64,000 nucleotides of DNA from Protofrankia sp. CiT1 (GTDB lineage: Bacteria > Actinomycetota > Actinomycetes > Frankiales > Frankiaceae): the NCBI RefSeq assembly GCF_917627385.1, contig NZ_CAKJTL010000050.1, forward strand, positions 1 to 64,000. The letters run 5' to 3'. Each line of letters opens with the position of its first letter. The first letter of the stretch is position 1. The notes beneath the pieces were generated by a model, which did no database searches, had not been told where the DNA came from, and worked only from the letters and a program-made list of their open reading frames with translations. Both the position numbers and the translations under genes were made by a program. Shown in pieces: positions 17,952 to 28,115 of the stretch.

Positions 17952-18084
17952 GGCTTGCTCGGTCGATCAACACGCATGACGGTCGACCGGGCGTGCCCTG
18001 GTGGCCCAAAGCCGCCGCGGTGACGCGGCCAGGAGCCGCCTGGACGCGGCTCACTGATCGAAAGCCCGATCTCAACACGCTCTA
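17952..18084. other. Intergenic region with a decayed repeat end
   Basis: The distal part, about 18045-18083 (ctgatcgaaagcccg followed by gatctcaacacgctct), closely matches the right half of the inverted-repeat element at 37576-37637. It is probably a remnant of that element abutting the MITE at 18085. No gene is seen. Confidence 0.5.
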
Positions 18085-18247
18085 AGAGCGCCCGGCAATA
18101 GGGGCGTGGATCAAGGAGCGGGGCTGGGGTGCGTGCATCGCGAGGCGGCGGAGAGAGCCACCCTGGTGTTGGGTGGCGACTGACGACAACGCGGCGAGGT
18201 GCGTGCCCTGGCCCCGCGACGCCGCGTCCCCTATTGCCGGGCGCTCT
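18085..18247. repeat. MITE-like element, 163 bp
   Basis: The left end agagcgcccggcaatagggg (18085-18104) is the exact reverse complement of the right end (18228-18247), a perfect 20-bp terminal inverted repeat. The interior carries the gacgacaacgc core and a cctggtgttgggtgg stretch shared with the elements at 24323, 32059 and 34315. The TAG stop of the adjacent DUF5313 gene lies at its right edge. It has no coding capacity. Confidence 0.88.
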
Positions 18248-18665
18248 AAAGGTCGATGCCGTCGTCTTCCTCGGGCGGGAGGACCGGTGCGAGACCGTGC
18301 TGGACGAGGCGCCGGTTGCGGAAGTGGCCAGCGGTGGCGAATCCGAGTCCCACCGTCGCGACGAGCAGGAAGATCGAGATGGTGAGCCGGACCTCCAGCC
18401 GCCCGGGTAGCAGCGCGAACATGATCGCGAATGGCAGCATAACCAACGGCGGGCGGGAAGCCTGCCGGACCCGCCACCGCGGACCTGTCAGATCGTGCGA
18501 CACCCATGGCGTGTACCGCGGGGGCAGCGTTCCGCCCACCAGGTAATACACCAGCCCGGCAAAGGGCGGTCGCTCGGGTGACACCGGCCGCTTGCCGCCT
18601 GGGTCCACCGACCCGTCCCCGGGAACCCGGCCCTCTTCCATGCCCGCTTCCATGCCTGCTGCCAC
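18246..18665 (-). CDS. DUF5313 small membrane protein
   Basis: A 139-residue protein matching the actinobacterial DUF5313 pattern. YYLVGGTLPPRYTPWVSHDLTGPRWRVR precedes two hydrophobic segments (PLVMLPFAIMFALLPG and ISIFLLVATVGLGFAT), then a short charged tail with EHR-like FRNRRLVQHGLAP. The function is unknown. The first 30 residues are Gly/Glu/Met-rich with several possible starts, so the N terminus is uncertain. The stop codon TAG is formed at the boundary of the MITE at 18085-18247, so the last residues (EEDDGIDL) may have been set by the insertion. Confidence 0.75.
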   Translation of the reverse strand: MAAGMEAGMEEGRVPGDGSVDPGGKRPVSPERPPFAGLVYYLVGGTLPPRYTPWVSHDLTGPRWRVRQASRPPLVMLPFAIMFALLPGRLEVRLTISIFLLVATVGLGFATAGHFRNRRLVQHGLAPVLPPEEDDGIDL

Positions 18666-18738
18666 ACTCGCCAGCCTACGGACAGGTTTCCCGGGAGTCT
18701 GTCAGCCGGCCGGGAAGCGGCCGGGATCAGTCCCTGGG

Positions 18739-18825
18739 GCGACCGGCAGCAGGGGGTGCGGCGTCGCGGGGCTGGGGCAGGTGCCCCAGCCCCTTTCCTT
18801 GATCCACACCCCTATTGTCGGTCGC
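18739..18825. repeat. Short MITE-like element with a strong internal hairpin
   Basis: Ends gcgaccggcagcaggggg and, reversed, gcgaccgacaataggggt are imperfect terminal inverted repeats of the same type as the 18085 element. The middle holds ggggctgggg and ccccagcccc around a 6-base loop. It overlaps the end of accA, whose TAG stop (18814-18812) is within the right end, and could double as a terminator. Confidence 0.8.
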
Positions 18826-20581
18826 TTGTGATCTCGCAGAGGACGGCGCCACTGGAGACGACGGCACCGACGGTCGCGGTGAGCCCGGCCACGGCACCCG
18901 CCCGATGCGCGGTGATCGGTTGTTCCATCTTCATCGCCTCCAGGACGACGATAAGATCACCGGCTTCGACGGTGTCGCCGTCACTGACAGCAATCTTGAC
19001 AATGGTGCCCTGCATGGGGCTGGTCAGTGCGTTCCCAGCAACGGCCTTCGTTGCTTTCGCGCCGGAGCGTCTCCGGGGCGGAGCCGCGCGACCGGCCGCC
19101 GGAGCGGCCGCCGATCCGAGGCCAGCGGGCAGGACAACCTCAAGACGCCGGCCGCCGACCTCCACCACCACCGACTCTCGCTCCACCGGCGCGGTTTCGG
19201 CGTCCGCGCCGCCGGTGAAGACCGGGATCGTGTTGTCGAACTCGGTCTCGATCCAGCGGTTGTGCACTCGGAACGGTTCGGTCGCGTCCCTCGGCGCGAA
19301 AGCCGGATCCCGTACGACAGCCCGGTGGAACGGCAGCACCGTGGCCATACCGTCGACGGCCATCTCGGCCAGCGCGCGGCGGGCGCGTTCCAGCGCCTCG
19401 GTCCGGCTCGCGCCAGTGACGATCAGCTTGGCGAGCAGCGAGTCGAAGGCGCCGCCGATAACGGTGCCGGACTCGACACCGGTGTCGACCCGCACACCCG
19501 GCCCGGTGGGCGCGACAAACCGGGTGACCGTGCCCGGGGCCGGCAGGAAGTTACGCCCGGGATCCTCGCCGTTGATACGGAACTCGATCGAGTGCCCCCG
19601 GGGGGCCGGGTCGGTCGGGTCGAGTGCCTCACCCTCGGCGATGCGGAACTGCGCGCGAACGAGGTCGATGCCGCTGGTCTCCTCGGTGACGGGATGCTCG
19701 ACCTGCAGGCGGGTGTTGACTTCGAGGAAGCTGATCATCCCGTCTCGGGCGACGAGGAACTCGACCGTGCCCGCGCCCACGTAGCCGGCCTCCCGGCAGA
19801 TGGCCCGAGAGGCCTGATAAAGCGACGTGCGCTGCTCCTCGGTGAGGAACGGCGCCGGGGCCTCCTCGACGAGTTTCTGGTAGCGCCGCTGCAACGAGCA
19901 GTCCCGGGTGCCGACGACGACGACTGTGCCGTGGGTGTCCGCGAGGATCTGGGTCTCGACGTGGCGGGGCTGGTCCAGGTAGCGCTCGACGAAGCACTCA
20001 CCCCGGCCGAACGCGGCGGTGGCCTCGCGGACCGCGCTTTCGAAGAGCTCAGGCAGCTCGTCGCTGTTCCACGCGACCTTGAGCCCACGCCCGCCACCGC
20101 CGAAGGCTGCCTTGATGGCGACCGGCAGCCCGTACTGATCCGCGAAGGCCAAGACCTCCTCGATGCCGCCAACGGGATCGGCGGTGCCGGGGGCGAGCGG
20201 GGCCCCCACGGCAAGGGCGATGTGCCGGGCCGCGGTCTTGTCACCCAAGCGCCGGATGGCCTCGGGCGGCGGCCCGATCCAGGTCATGCCCGCGGCGATG
20301 ACCGCCTCGGCGAAGTCGGCGTTCTCCGACAGGAAGCCGTAGCCGGGGTGGACGGCGTCGGCGCCACTTGCCCGGCAGAGATCGAGAATCTTGTCTATTC
20401 GAAGATAGGAGTCGCCCGGTGTGTTGCCCGAGAGGGCGTACGCTTCGTCCGCGATGCGGACATGGAGGGCATCGATATCGGGCTCGGCGTACACCGCGAC
20501 GCTTGCGTACCCGGCGTCCCGGCACGCGCGGATGACCCGGACAGCGATTTCTCCCCGGTTGGCGATGAGGATCTTACGCAC
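18812..20581 (-). CDS. accA: Acyl-CoA carboxylase alpha subunit (biotin carboxylase + BCCP)
   Basis: Carries out ATP-dependent carboxylation of biotin and bears the biotin for acetyl- or propionyl-CoA carboxylation. The 589 residues start [20 protein letters not shown]. Biotin carboxylase features follow: [18 protein letters not shown]-grasp glycine loop [13 protein letters not shown], and [17 protein letters not shown] with the active-site loop. The C-terminal biotinyl domain has EAMKMEQ with biotinylated lysine at about K551. This two-domain subunit is the actinobacterial AccA3 type. It lies downstream of accB and accE in the same orientation but is separated from accE by a MITE at 20679. 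The stop codon sits inside another MITE end. Confidence 0.95.
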   Translation of the reverse strand: MRKILIANRGEIAVRVIRACRDAGYASVAVYAEPDIDALHVRIADEAYALSGNTPGDSYLRIDKILDLCRASGADAVHPGYGFLSENADFAEAVIAAGMTWIGPPPEAIRRLGDKTAARHIALAVGAPLAPGTADPVGGIEEVLAFADQYGLPVAIKAAFGGGGRGLKVAWNSDELPELFESAVREATAAFGRGECFVERYLDQPRHVETQILADTHGTVVVVGTRDCSLQRRYQKLVEEAPAPFLTEEQRTSLYQASRAICREAGYVGAGTVEFLVARDGMISFLEVNTRLQVEHPVTEETSGIDLVRAQFRIAEGEALDPTDPAPRGHSIEFRINGEDPGRNFLPAPGTVTRFVAPTGPGVRVDTGVESGTVIGGAFDSLLAKLIVTGASRTEALERARRALAEMAVDGMATVLPFHRAVVRDPAFAPRDATEPFRVHNRWIETEFDNTIPVFTGGADAETAPVERESVVVEVGGRRLEVVLPAGLGSAAAPAAGRAAPPRRRSGAKATKAVAGNALTSPMQGTIVKIAVSDGDTVEAGDLIVVLEAMKMEQPITAHRAGAVAGLTATVGAVVSSGAVLCEITSDRQ

Positions 20582-20678
20582 GTTTCTCCCGTCCTCGTTC
20601 AGCGTGGCTGAGTCCTAATGTCCCGCGGAGGCCGGGGACCTCACATCTGTTGTCGGCAGTAGGCGTTCTTAATTCTTA

Positions 20679-20876
20679 GCGGCGCCGGCAACAGGACCTG
20701 GCCGGCTCGCGGCGTCCGGGCGGCGCCTCGCCTCATCGCTGCCCGTCCATTGCCGCGCGATGCATGGGTGCCCTGGCTCGTCGGTCGACGCGCGATACCT
20801 CCGGCGCATCTCTCCGCGGCTTCGCGATCCATCCACCCGGACGCCGCTGTCTGGCCGAACACCCTGCTGCCGGAAC
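20679..20876. repeat. MITE-like element, about 198 bp, between accE and accA
   Basis: Left end gcggcgccggcaacagg and right end cctgctgccggaac form imperfect terminal inverted repeats. Most of its length aligns by eye with the element at 33912, including cctcatcgctgccc / cgcgtcatcgctgccc and cgatccatccacccgg. It splits the carboxylase gene cluster. Confidence 0.78.
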
Positions 20877-20885
20877 CTCCGCGGG

Positions 20886-21134
20886 TTACCAGTCGGCTCG
20901 GGTGCGGACGCCCTGGACGAAACCGGTCTGCCGCCACGCGTCCGGGCCGGAACGTACGGTCTGGCGGAGCGCCGCGGCCCGGTCGGTCCAGCCCGACGGC
21001 GCCGTCGGGCCGGGCGGTGAGGCCGCCGCCCGCAGGCGGAGCACCGCGACCACCGCGGCAATCTCCTCGGCGGACGCGTTCGCCGACACCACCCGCAGAT
21101 ACGGACGGGTGTGGCTGTCGCCGCTGGTATCCAC
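20886..21134 (-). CDS. accE: Acyl-CoA carboxylase epsilon subunit
   Basis: A small (82-residue) accessory subunit that stabilises the alpha-beta carboxylase complex in actinobacteria. The N-terminal LRVVSANASAEEIAAVVAVL helix with its PEE/AEE turn and the C-terminal WTDRAAALRQ followed by GPDAWRQTGF are the family hallmarks. The linker between them (AASPPGPTAPSG) is disordered, as usual. GTG 21134 has aaagga 7 bases upstream. It starts 31 bp after the accB stop, so accB and accE form an operon; a MITE then intervenes before accA. Confidence 0.88.
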   Translation of the reverse strand: MDTSGDSHTRPYLRVVSANASAEEIAAVVAVLRLRAAASPPGPTAPSGWTDRAAALRQTVRSGPDAWRQTGFVQGVRTRADW

Positions 21135-21165
21135 CTGACGTTCCTTTCATGAAGGTGAGGCGCAC

Positions 21166-22773
<1,608 letters not shown>

Positions 22774-22918
22774 GCCGGGCAGCGTACGGCGGGTACGGCT
22801 CCGCGTGCTCGATTCGCGGGTGGGGGGCACAAACCAGTACCCGTGGCGGAACGTAACGGTAGTCAGCCCGCCAGGACAACGCTCCGGTAACAGGCCGGTC
22901 GGTGGCACCCTGGCTGGC

Positions 22919-23716
22919 ATGCGGACATCGAAGACACATCCGCGCCGGCTTCCATTGGACGCCGGCCTGGTAGCGGCGGCGCTCGCCGATGACGGCCTCG
23001 ACGTGCGGGTCGTCGGGGAGACCGGCTCGACCAACGCCGATCTTGTGGCGGCGGCGAAGACGGGCGCCTGTGAAGGGCGGGTGCTGGTCGCCGAGTCGCA
23101 GTGGGCCGGCCGTGGGCGTCTTGACCGGTCCTGGGTCTCGCCACCGGGCGCGGGACTCACCTTCTCGGTGCTGCTGCGGCCCATGGTGCCGGCCGCGGCC
23201 CTCGGCTGGCTGCCGTTGCTCACCGGCGCGTCGCTGGTTGGCGCGCTGCGCGGTTCCGCCGGTATCCCGGCCGTTCTCAAGTGGCCGAACGACGTGCTGG
23301 TGGACGGCGCGAAGGTAGCGGGAATCCTTGCCGAGGCCGTTCCCTGCCAACCGGCAACGACCGCGGTGGTCGTGGGGGTGGGCCTGAACGTCGATACGGC
23401 CGCCGATGAGCTGCCCCTCGGGGCGACCAGCGTAGCGCTCTGCCAGCGGCGGGCGTCGCGGCCGGCGACTGGCCGGGGTGAGTTGTTGATCGAGGTGCTG
23501 CGGGAACTCGCCGCGGGATACCGGGCCTGGCTCGCGGAACCGGATCGTGCCAGGGAGGCTTACCGCTCGGTGTGCGCGACGCTCGGTCAGCAGGTGCGGG
23601 TTGAGCTGCCCGACGGTGCTGTCGTGGTGGGCGCCGCCACAGCTGTGGATGCCCATGGCCGGCTTGTCGTGGACGACCGGGCCTTCGCCGCGGGGGACGT
23701 CGTCCATCTGCGGTGA
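22919..23716 (+). CDS. birA: Biotin-[acetyl-CoA-carboxylase] ligase, class I
   Basis: Attaches biotin to the AccA lysine through biotinyl-AMP. From ATG 22919 (MRTSKTHP) the protein is 265 residues. [25 protein letters not shown] (the GRGR biotinyl-AMP loop), [18 protein letters not shown] and VVGVGLNV are all present, and a C-terminal SH3-like domain ends [11 protein letters not shown]. There is no N-terminal helix-turn-helix, so unlike E. coli BirA it is not a repressor. The divergent arrangement with accB (145-bp spacer) puts the modifying enzyme beside its substrate's genes. An in-frame start at 22772 would run back to the accB start and is not credible. Confidence 0.94.
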   Translation: MRTSKTHPRRLPLDAGLVAAALADDGLDVRVVGETGSTNADLVAAAKTGACEGRVLVAESQWAGRGRLDRSWVSPPGAGLTFSVLLRPMVPAAALGWLPLLTGASLVGALRGSAGIPAVLKWPNDVLVDGAKVAGILAEAVPCQPATTAVVVGVGLNVDTAADELPLGATSVALCQRRASRPATGRGELLIEVLRELAAGYRAWLAEPDRAREAYRSVCATLGQQVRVELPDGAVVVGAATAVDAHGRLVVDDRAFAAGDVVHLR

Positions 23717-23775
23717 CGCCGAGCCGATCGACCCTCAGGCGCCGCTGACGTGGTGACGGTGAGACGATCGGCCGC

Positions 23776-24324
23776 GTGGGATTTCCAGAGAGCATTCTGA
23801 CCAGCGATGAAGAGGTTGTCCTGCACCTTCATCCGCACTGGATCAGGCTTGCTGGGCCGGCCACCGCGTTCGTCGTGGTTCTGGGCCTGACGCTGTTCGG
23901 TGTGCTGGCGATACCGGCGGGTTCGTTCCAGCATGCGGCACAGTGGCTCGTGATCACGGCCGCGGCGGCCCTGCTCACTGTCACAAGCCTGCGTCCGTGG
24001 TTACAGTGGATCACGACAAGTTATGTTGTGACAACGGAACGTGTTGTCATCCGGACGGGCGTCTTTTCCCGCAACGGCCGTGACATCCCGCTTCAGCGGC
24101 TCAACGATGTCTCGTTCCACCACTCGTTCGCCGAACGCCTGCTGGGCTCCGGCACGCTGACCATCGAAAGCGCCGGTGAACGCGGTCAGGTCGTGCTGGC
24201 GAATCTGCCACGGGTCGAAGAGGTGCACGCAACCATCTACCGGCTGGTCGACGAGATCGACCTTCGGCGCCGAGGCCCCGTCAACACCGACATCGATGGT
24301 TACGGCCACGAGCGTAACCGTTAG
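23776..24324 (+). CDS. Membrane protein with bacterial PH domain (bPH2)
   Basis: A 182-residue protein. After LTSDEEVVLHLHPHWIRL come two membrane helices (ATAFVVVLGLTLFGVLAI and WLVITAAAALLTVTSL), then the bPH2 pattern TSYVVTTERVVIRTGVFSR followed by DIPLQRLNDVSFHHSF. It is related to YdbT/YdbS-type membrane PH proteins of unknown role. GTG 23776 begins MGFPESILTS. The gene follows birA closely. The stop TAG at 24322-24324 overlaps the first bases of a MITE's terminal repeat. Confidence 0.85.
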   Translation: MGFPESILTSDEEVVLHLHPHWIRLAGPATAFVVVLGLTLFGVLAIPAGSFQHAAQWLVITAAAALLTVTSLRPWLQWITTSYVVTTERVVIRTGVFSRNGRDIPLQRLNDVSFHHSFAERLLGSGTLTIESAGERGQVVLANLPRVEEVHATIYRLVDEIDLRRRGPVNTDIDGYGHERNR

Positions 24325-24486
24325 GGCGTGTCTGATGGATGTTGGTCGATGTGGGCGATGATCTAGAAAGTGGCCTGCAAGGCGGAGGAGGTCCGGATAG
24401 CGGTGTTCTATCCGGACCGACGACAACGCCGCAGGACGCCTTCTGGGCATTGATCCGCACGATCGAAGATCCATCAGACACGCCCT
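24323..24486. repeat. MITE-like element, 164 bp
   Basis: agggcgtgtctgatggat at 24323-24340 is the perfect reverse complement of 24469-24486. The interior has gacgacaacgc at 24419-24429, the core shared with the elements at 18085, 32059 and 34315, although the ends differ from theirs. It supplies the stop codon of the PH-domain gene. It has no coding capacity. Confidence 0.88.
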
Positions 24487-24551
24487 GGGCCACCCACCGG
24501 TTAGGCTGTTCGGCGGCCATCGGCTCGTCGCGGGTCACTACCGGCGGTGGT

Positions 24552-26531
24552 TCAGGCCAAGGGGTCGAACCGCTTCCACCACTGGTACAGGGATGCCGCG
24601 TCGGTGTCCGCGGCGGCGAAGCTGACGAGATCTGAGTCGTAGCTCCAGAACATCACAAACCGTCCACTGTGGTAGTAGCACAGGAGCGCACCGACGTCGA
24701 CGGTGGAACTGCTGTTCACTTGCCAGGTCCCGACGCTGGAACGGCCGTTCTCGCAGCTGCCCTCGTCGGTGATCTGGCCGGACCGGTAGTCGACGTCGCC
24801 GCGCAGTGATTTGGCGGTGTAGTAGTGGAACGCGATCACGGCTGTGCCGTTGCTCGCCACACACGTCAGCGATGCGTCGATGTCGGAGTCCTCGGCATCC
24901 GGATTCGCTTCGCAGTCCGTTATCTCAGCGGGATCGAGCAGCGCCCGCAGCCTGCGCTGGGCCACGGTCAGACCGTTGGTGGACCCGGTTGCCGACGGGG
25001 ACGGCGATGGCGATGGTGATGGTGATGGCGATGATGACGCCGACGAGGCGGGCCGCGGCGTGCCCGTCGGTCCGGCGGGGATCGCGGGCAGGGTCGTGCC
25101 CGCCGTCGGGCTGGGGTCGGGTTTGTCCGAACTGGCCACGGTCAGCGCGATCATCGGAATGCCGACGGCGAGGACCAGCAGCGTGACGATCGCTCCGATG
25201 ATGGCGGTCTGCCGCCGGCCTGACGGCTGCTGCCGCGGCGGTCCGCCCATCGTTCCCGGTGGTGGGTATGCGCCCGGTGGCGGGTATGTGTCTGAGCGCG
25301 GGAGCTCACCGAACGGGTAGCGGGCGGTCGGGGCATAGTCATCCCGGGCCCCGAAGGGGCGGGCACCGGCCGCACCCGCCTCGGGTTCCGCCGCGACGCG
25401 GGCGGCGTAGGGGATCGATCCGGGCCCAGCGGGCATCGCGGTCGCGGTCGCGGTCGCGGTCGCGGTCGCGGTGAGCAGAGCGCCCAGCGCTGTCGCGGCC
25501 TGGGGGTCGGCGGCGGGCCGGGGGCGGATGCCGGTCAGCTCCGTCACCAGCGCCGAAATCCGTGGGATGCGGGTCGATCCGCCGACAAGGAAGATCGCGC
25601 TGAGCTCGCCGGGCCGGATCCCCGCACGCTCGATTGTGCGGATCAGTTCGGTCACGGTCGCGCGTAGGTCACCCTCGATCGACGCTTCCAGCTCCGCCCG
25701 GGTGAGCTGGATGTCGCCGATGGATCCGCCGACCGCAATGGCACGGACGGTGGCGGTTGACAGTCCTTCCTTGGCTGCTATGACCTGTTGGCGTAGCTGG
25801 TTGTGCCGCTGGCGCCCGGATGGGCTCAGATCGGCCCACAGCTCGTCCCAGGCGGCCGAGTCGACCGTGCGCGCACGGTCCGCCAGCTGGCGAAGTAAGG
25901 CATCGTCGATGTCGTCACCGCCGAAGGCGGGATTGCCGCCGGGCTCGCCGCGGATCTCGAATCCGTTGGGTGTCGCGGTGAGAATCGTCGTCGCGAGGGT
26001 TGTGGCTCCAAGATCATATATCGCAACGGCCGTGCCCGCGCGGATGCTGTCAGGGGCGGCGTGATAGCGGGCCGCCGCGATCGGTTCCGGAAGCAGCATG
26101 ACGTCGGTGAGCCCCGCCCTGGTAGCGGCTGCCCGCAGGCTGTCGACCTCCGTGGCTGTCCATCGGGCCGGCGCGGTGAGAACCACCTGGCGGGGTGGCG
26201 GGCCCGGAGCGTGGCGGGCCGCTTCGTGCAGGACCTGGCGCAGGACGGCGGCGATCAGCTCGATCGTGGGGATGGTCACCTCACCGAGCTGGACCCGCTC
26301 GGTCGTTTCCAGCGCCTGTAACGGATGACGTTGCGCGCGGTCGGGATGGGTGGCCGCGACGTCCACCGCGGCGGTACCGGTCAGCAGCCGGCCGTCAAGA
26401 CTGAGGCTGACCACGGCCGGCATCGGCCCGCCCGGCCCGAGCCGCAGGGATTCCCCCCGGCCGTCCAGGCCGACGCAGGCGGACGTGTAACCGGTACCGA
26501 GGTCGACCGCGAGTGTCTGGCCGGTTGTCAT
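24552..26531 (-). CDS. Membrane-anchored Hsp70-like protein with extracytoplasmic domain
   Basis: A 659-residue protein. Residues 1-350 form an Hsp70/actin-type ATPase: VDLGTGYTSACVG phosphate-1, AIYDLGATTLATTIL phosphate-2, and IFLVGGSTRIPRISAL adenosine motif. There is no canonical substrate-binding domain. Instead come Thr/Ala and Pro/Gly-rich linkers, one membrane helix at about 444-466 (IIGAIVTLLVLAVGIPMIAL), a Pro-Ser repeat spacer, and a C-terminal domain of about 150 residues with four cysteines ending LYQWWKRFDPLA. That terminal domain resembles the outer sensor of some actinobacterial Ser/Thr kinases. The ATPase should be cytoplasmic and the sensor outside. The substrate is unknown. 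Two runs of simple-sequence DNA encode the linkers. Confidence 0.85.
   Translation of the reverse strand: MTTGQTLAVDLGTGYTSACVGLDGRGESLRLGPGGPMPAVVSLSLDGRLLTGTAAVDVAATHPDRAQRHPLQALETTERVQLGEVTIPTIELIAAVLRQVLHEAARHAPGPPPRQVVLTAPARWTATEVDSLRAAATRAGLTDVMLLPEPIAAARYHAAPDSIRAGTAVAIYDLGATTLATTILTATPNGFEIRGEPGGNPAFGGDDIDDALLRQLADRARTVDSAAWDELWADLSPSGRQRHNQLRQQVIAAKEGLSTATVRAIAVGGSIGDIQLTRAELEASIEGDLRATVTELIRTIERAGIRPGELSAIFLVGGSTRIPRISALVTELTGIRPRPAADPQAATALGALLTATATATATATAMPAGPGSIPYAARVAAEPEAGAAGARPFGARDDYAPTARYPFGELPRSDTYPPPGAYPPPGTMGGPPRQQPSGRRQTAIIGAIVTLLVLAVGIPMIALTVASSDKPDPSPTAGTTLPAIPAGPTGTPRPASSASSSPSPSPSPSPSPSATGSTNGLTVAQRRLRALLDPAEITDCEANPDAEDSDIDASLTCVASNGTAVIAFHYYTAKSLRGDVDYRSGQITDEGSCENGRSSVGTWQVNSSSTVDVGALLCYYHSGRFVMFWSYDSDLVSFAAADTDAASLYQWWKRFDPLA
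25436..25471. repeat. Hexanucleotide tandem repeat (tcgcgg x6) in coding DNA
   Basis: Six perfect copies of tcgcgg, reading as alternating Thr-Ala codons within the linker of the Hsp70-like protein. Being in multiples of six, copy-number change would alter linker length without frameshift. Confidence 0.92.
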
Positions 26532-26639
26532 GTCTCCCCCCGTTTGTCAGGCGTTCTCGCGCTTCCGCCCGCACGAGAAAAGCATTGTCGCGCGGCGCTG
26601 GGAACCAATTCGCCGCGGTGCTCCCAGCGCCGCCCGGAG

Positions 26640-27260
26640 TCAGCGCGTCGGCTGGTCCGCCAAGCCGTGGACGGCGTAGGGAACGATGAGGTCGTCGACG
26701 ATCCGTTCCATGAACGCGGCGTCGACGACCTCTCCGGAGAGCAGCACCCGCTGCAGAACGAGGGCGGGACCGAGCTCCATGAGCACCGTGTGGTCGACCT
26801 CCGCGCTGATTTCCCCGCGGACGATGCCGCGGTGCACGATGACATCGGACGCGGTTTTGCGCTGGGCGAGCAGCCCATTGCGAAGGGCTTCGCGCAGCTC
26901 GGAGTTACGGGGCATTTCAGACACCAGCTCGGCGATGATCCTGCCGCGGTCATCGCCGATGGCATCTCGGAACGAGGAGATGAAGGCCAGCATGTCCATG
27001 CGGAACGAACCGGTGTCGGGAATGGGCACGGACTGCTCGGTGATCGTCGTGATCGCGTCCATGACCAGGGCGACCTTGGAGGGCCAGCGGCGGTAGATGG
27101 TGGCTTTGCCGGCTTTCGCCCGGGTGGCCACCCTGTCCATGGTGACGCCGTCGTACCCAACTTCGGCGAGTAGCTGAAGGGTGGCGCGACGAATCGCGCC
27201 GTCCCGTGAATCGTCCCGAGGGCGGCCCCCGGAGCGGGACGAATCAAGCGTAGGCCGCAC
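26640..27260 (-). CDS. TetR-family transcriptional regulator
   Basis: A 206-residue repressor-type protein. The N-terminal helix-turn-helix reads AIRRATLQLLAEVGYDGVTMDRVA then KAGKATIYRRWPSKVALV, the classic TetR recognition helix. The C-terminal ligand domain resembles TetR_C_16/AcrR types. GTG 27260 (or 27263) is chosen because agggggac lies just upstream; the open frame to 27470 adds Arg/Ser-rich residues without similarity. It is followed by the Hsp70-like gene in the same orientation (108 bp), but no clear target operon is adjacent. Possible targets are GtrA or its own promoter. Confidence 0.88.
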   Translation of the reverse strand: MRPTLDSSRSGGRPRDDSRDGAIRRATLQLLAEVGYDGVTMDRVATRAKAGKATIYRRWPSKVALVMDAITTITEQSVPIPDTGSFRMDMLAFISSFRDAIGDDRGRIIAELVSEMPRNSELREALRNGLLAQRKTASDVIVHRGIVRGEISAEVDHTVLMELGPALVLQRVLLSGEVVDAAFMERIVDDLIVPYAVHGLADQPTR

Positions 27261-27467
27261 CACGGCGTCCCCCTGTGGCCTAGGTTTCCTGAGGTCTCGG
27301 GCGGCCCAAACTGAAACTATGCCGCCTTCGACCAGCCGGCTGCAAGCCGACACGTGCCATCCGGTGGCTTTCGACGCGCTCCGCCTGCCGTCACAAGCGG
27401 CGACGCCGACAAGAAGGAAACGCGCGGGCTTGTCCCAGAGCGTAGCGCATCCACGGCTGATGGGAAC

Positions 27468-27506
27468 CAATCGGTATCGGAACGCCGGGGTTCTGTTCCG
27501 ATACCG
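27468..27506. terminator. Perfect 14-bp inverted repeat downstream of GtrA
   Basis: atcggtatcggaac (27468-27481) pairs perfectly with gttccgataccgat (27493-27506) around an 11-base GC-rich loop. It lies 13 bp beyond the GtrA stop and upstream of tetR. It could terminate the gtrA transcript or be an operator for the TetR protein; no T-run follows. Confidence 0.6.
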
Positions 27507-27518
27507 ATGCGCCCCCGG

Positions 27519-28115
27519 CTATGCGTGGCCAGCGGGCTCGGGGACACCCTGCCGGCGCTGCGCCTCGGCCGCGGTATGCAGCGCCGCCTTCGGATCGTCG
27601 GGATGCAGGAAGACCCACCGTTTGTAGGCCCAGAACCGGAAGATGGTGCCGAGCCCGGTGCCGACCACGTTTCCGGCCAGGTTGAGCTCGAGCACACTGT
27701 GCAGGTTCAGTACGTAGTTGGCAAAGCCCAGACAGCCCAAGGCGATTGCCAGACCCATGGCGTTGAGGATGGCGAACAGTGTGTATTCGCGCTTGAGGCC
27801 CGTACGCGCCCGGTGCGTGAACGACCAGTTCCGGTTGCCGATGTAGGCGCAGGTCGCGGCCACGATGGTGGAGACGGTTTTCGCGCTGAGCGGACCCATG
27901 CCCACAAGCCCGTGGCACAGGTTGAACACGAGGACGTCGATGGCGTAGCAGACGACGCCGACGACTCCGAACTTCGCCAGCTCATGGCCGAGCACTTGCC
28001 AGCGTGATCGTTCCGCGCAGGCCTCCGCCGGTGCCGCGTTCACCTCAGATGCTTCGGGTGCTCTTGACCGGTTTGCGTCACCGGCTGAGTCTACCGACGG
28101 TCTCCCCTGGCTCAT
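27519..28115 (-). CDS. GtrA-family membrane protein
   Basis: A 198-residue protein with four predicted membrane helices, including FGVVGVVCYAIDVLVFNL, TVSTIVAATCAYIGNRNW and LNAMGLAIALGCLGFANYVL. The conserved ANYVLN and FRFWAYKRWVFL stretches define the GtrA family, which flips or transfers polyprenyl-phosphate sugars in surface glycan assembly. ATG 28115 begins an Ala/Ser-rich cytoplasmic leader of about 35 residues; internal starts cannot be excluded. It fits with the envelope polysaccharide genes from 29.4 kb onward. A perfect inverted repeat follows the stop. Confidence 0.88.
   Translation of the reverse strand: MSQGRPSVDSAGDANRSRAPEASEVNAAPAEACAERSRWQVLGHELAKFGVVGVVCYAIDVLVFNLCHGLVGMGPLSAKTVSTIVAATCAYIGNRNWSFTHRARTGLKREYTLFAILNAMGLAIALGCLGFANYVLNLHSVLELNLAGNVVGTGLGTIFRFWAYKRWVFLHPDDPKAALHTAAEAQRRQGVPEPAGHA

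Noticed and set aside
22774-23280. Long N-terminal extension of accB on the minus strand
   Set aside because: It overlaps birA on the opposite strand and has no carboxyltransferase similarity; the real family start is at 22773.
24323-24486. Riboswitch or small RNA after the PH-domain gene
   Set aside because: The perfect terminal inverted repeats and the core shared with other dispersed copies explain it better as a MITE-like element.
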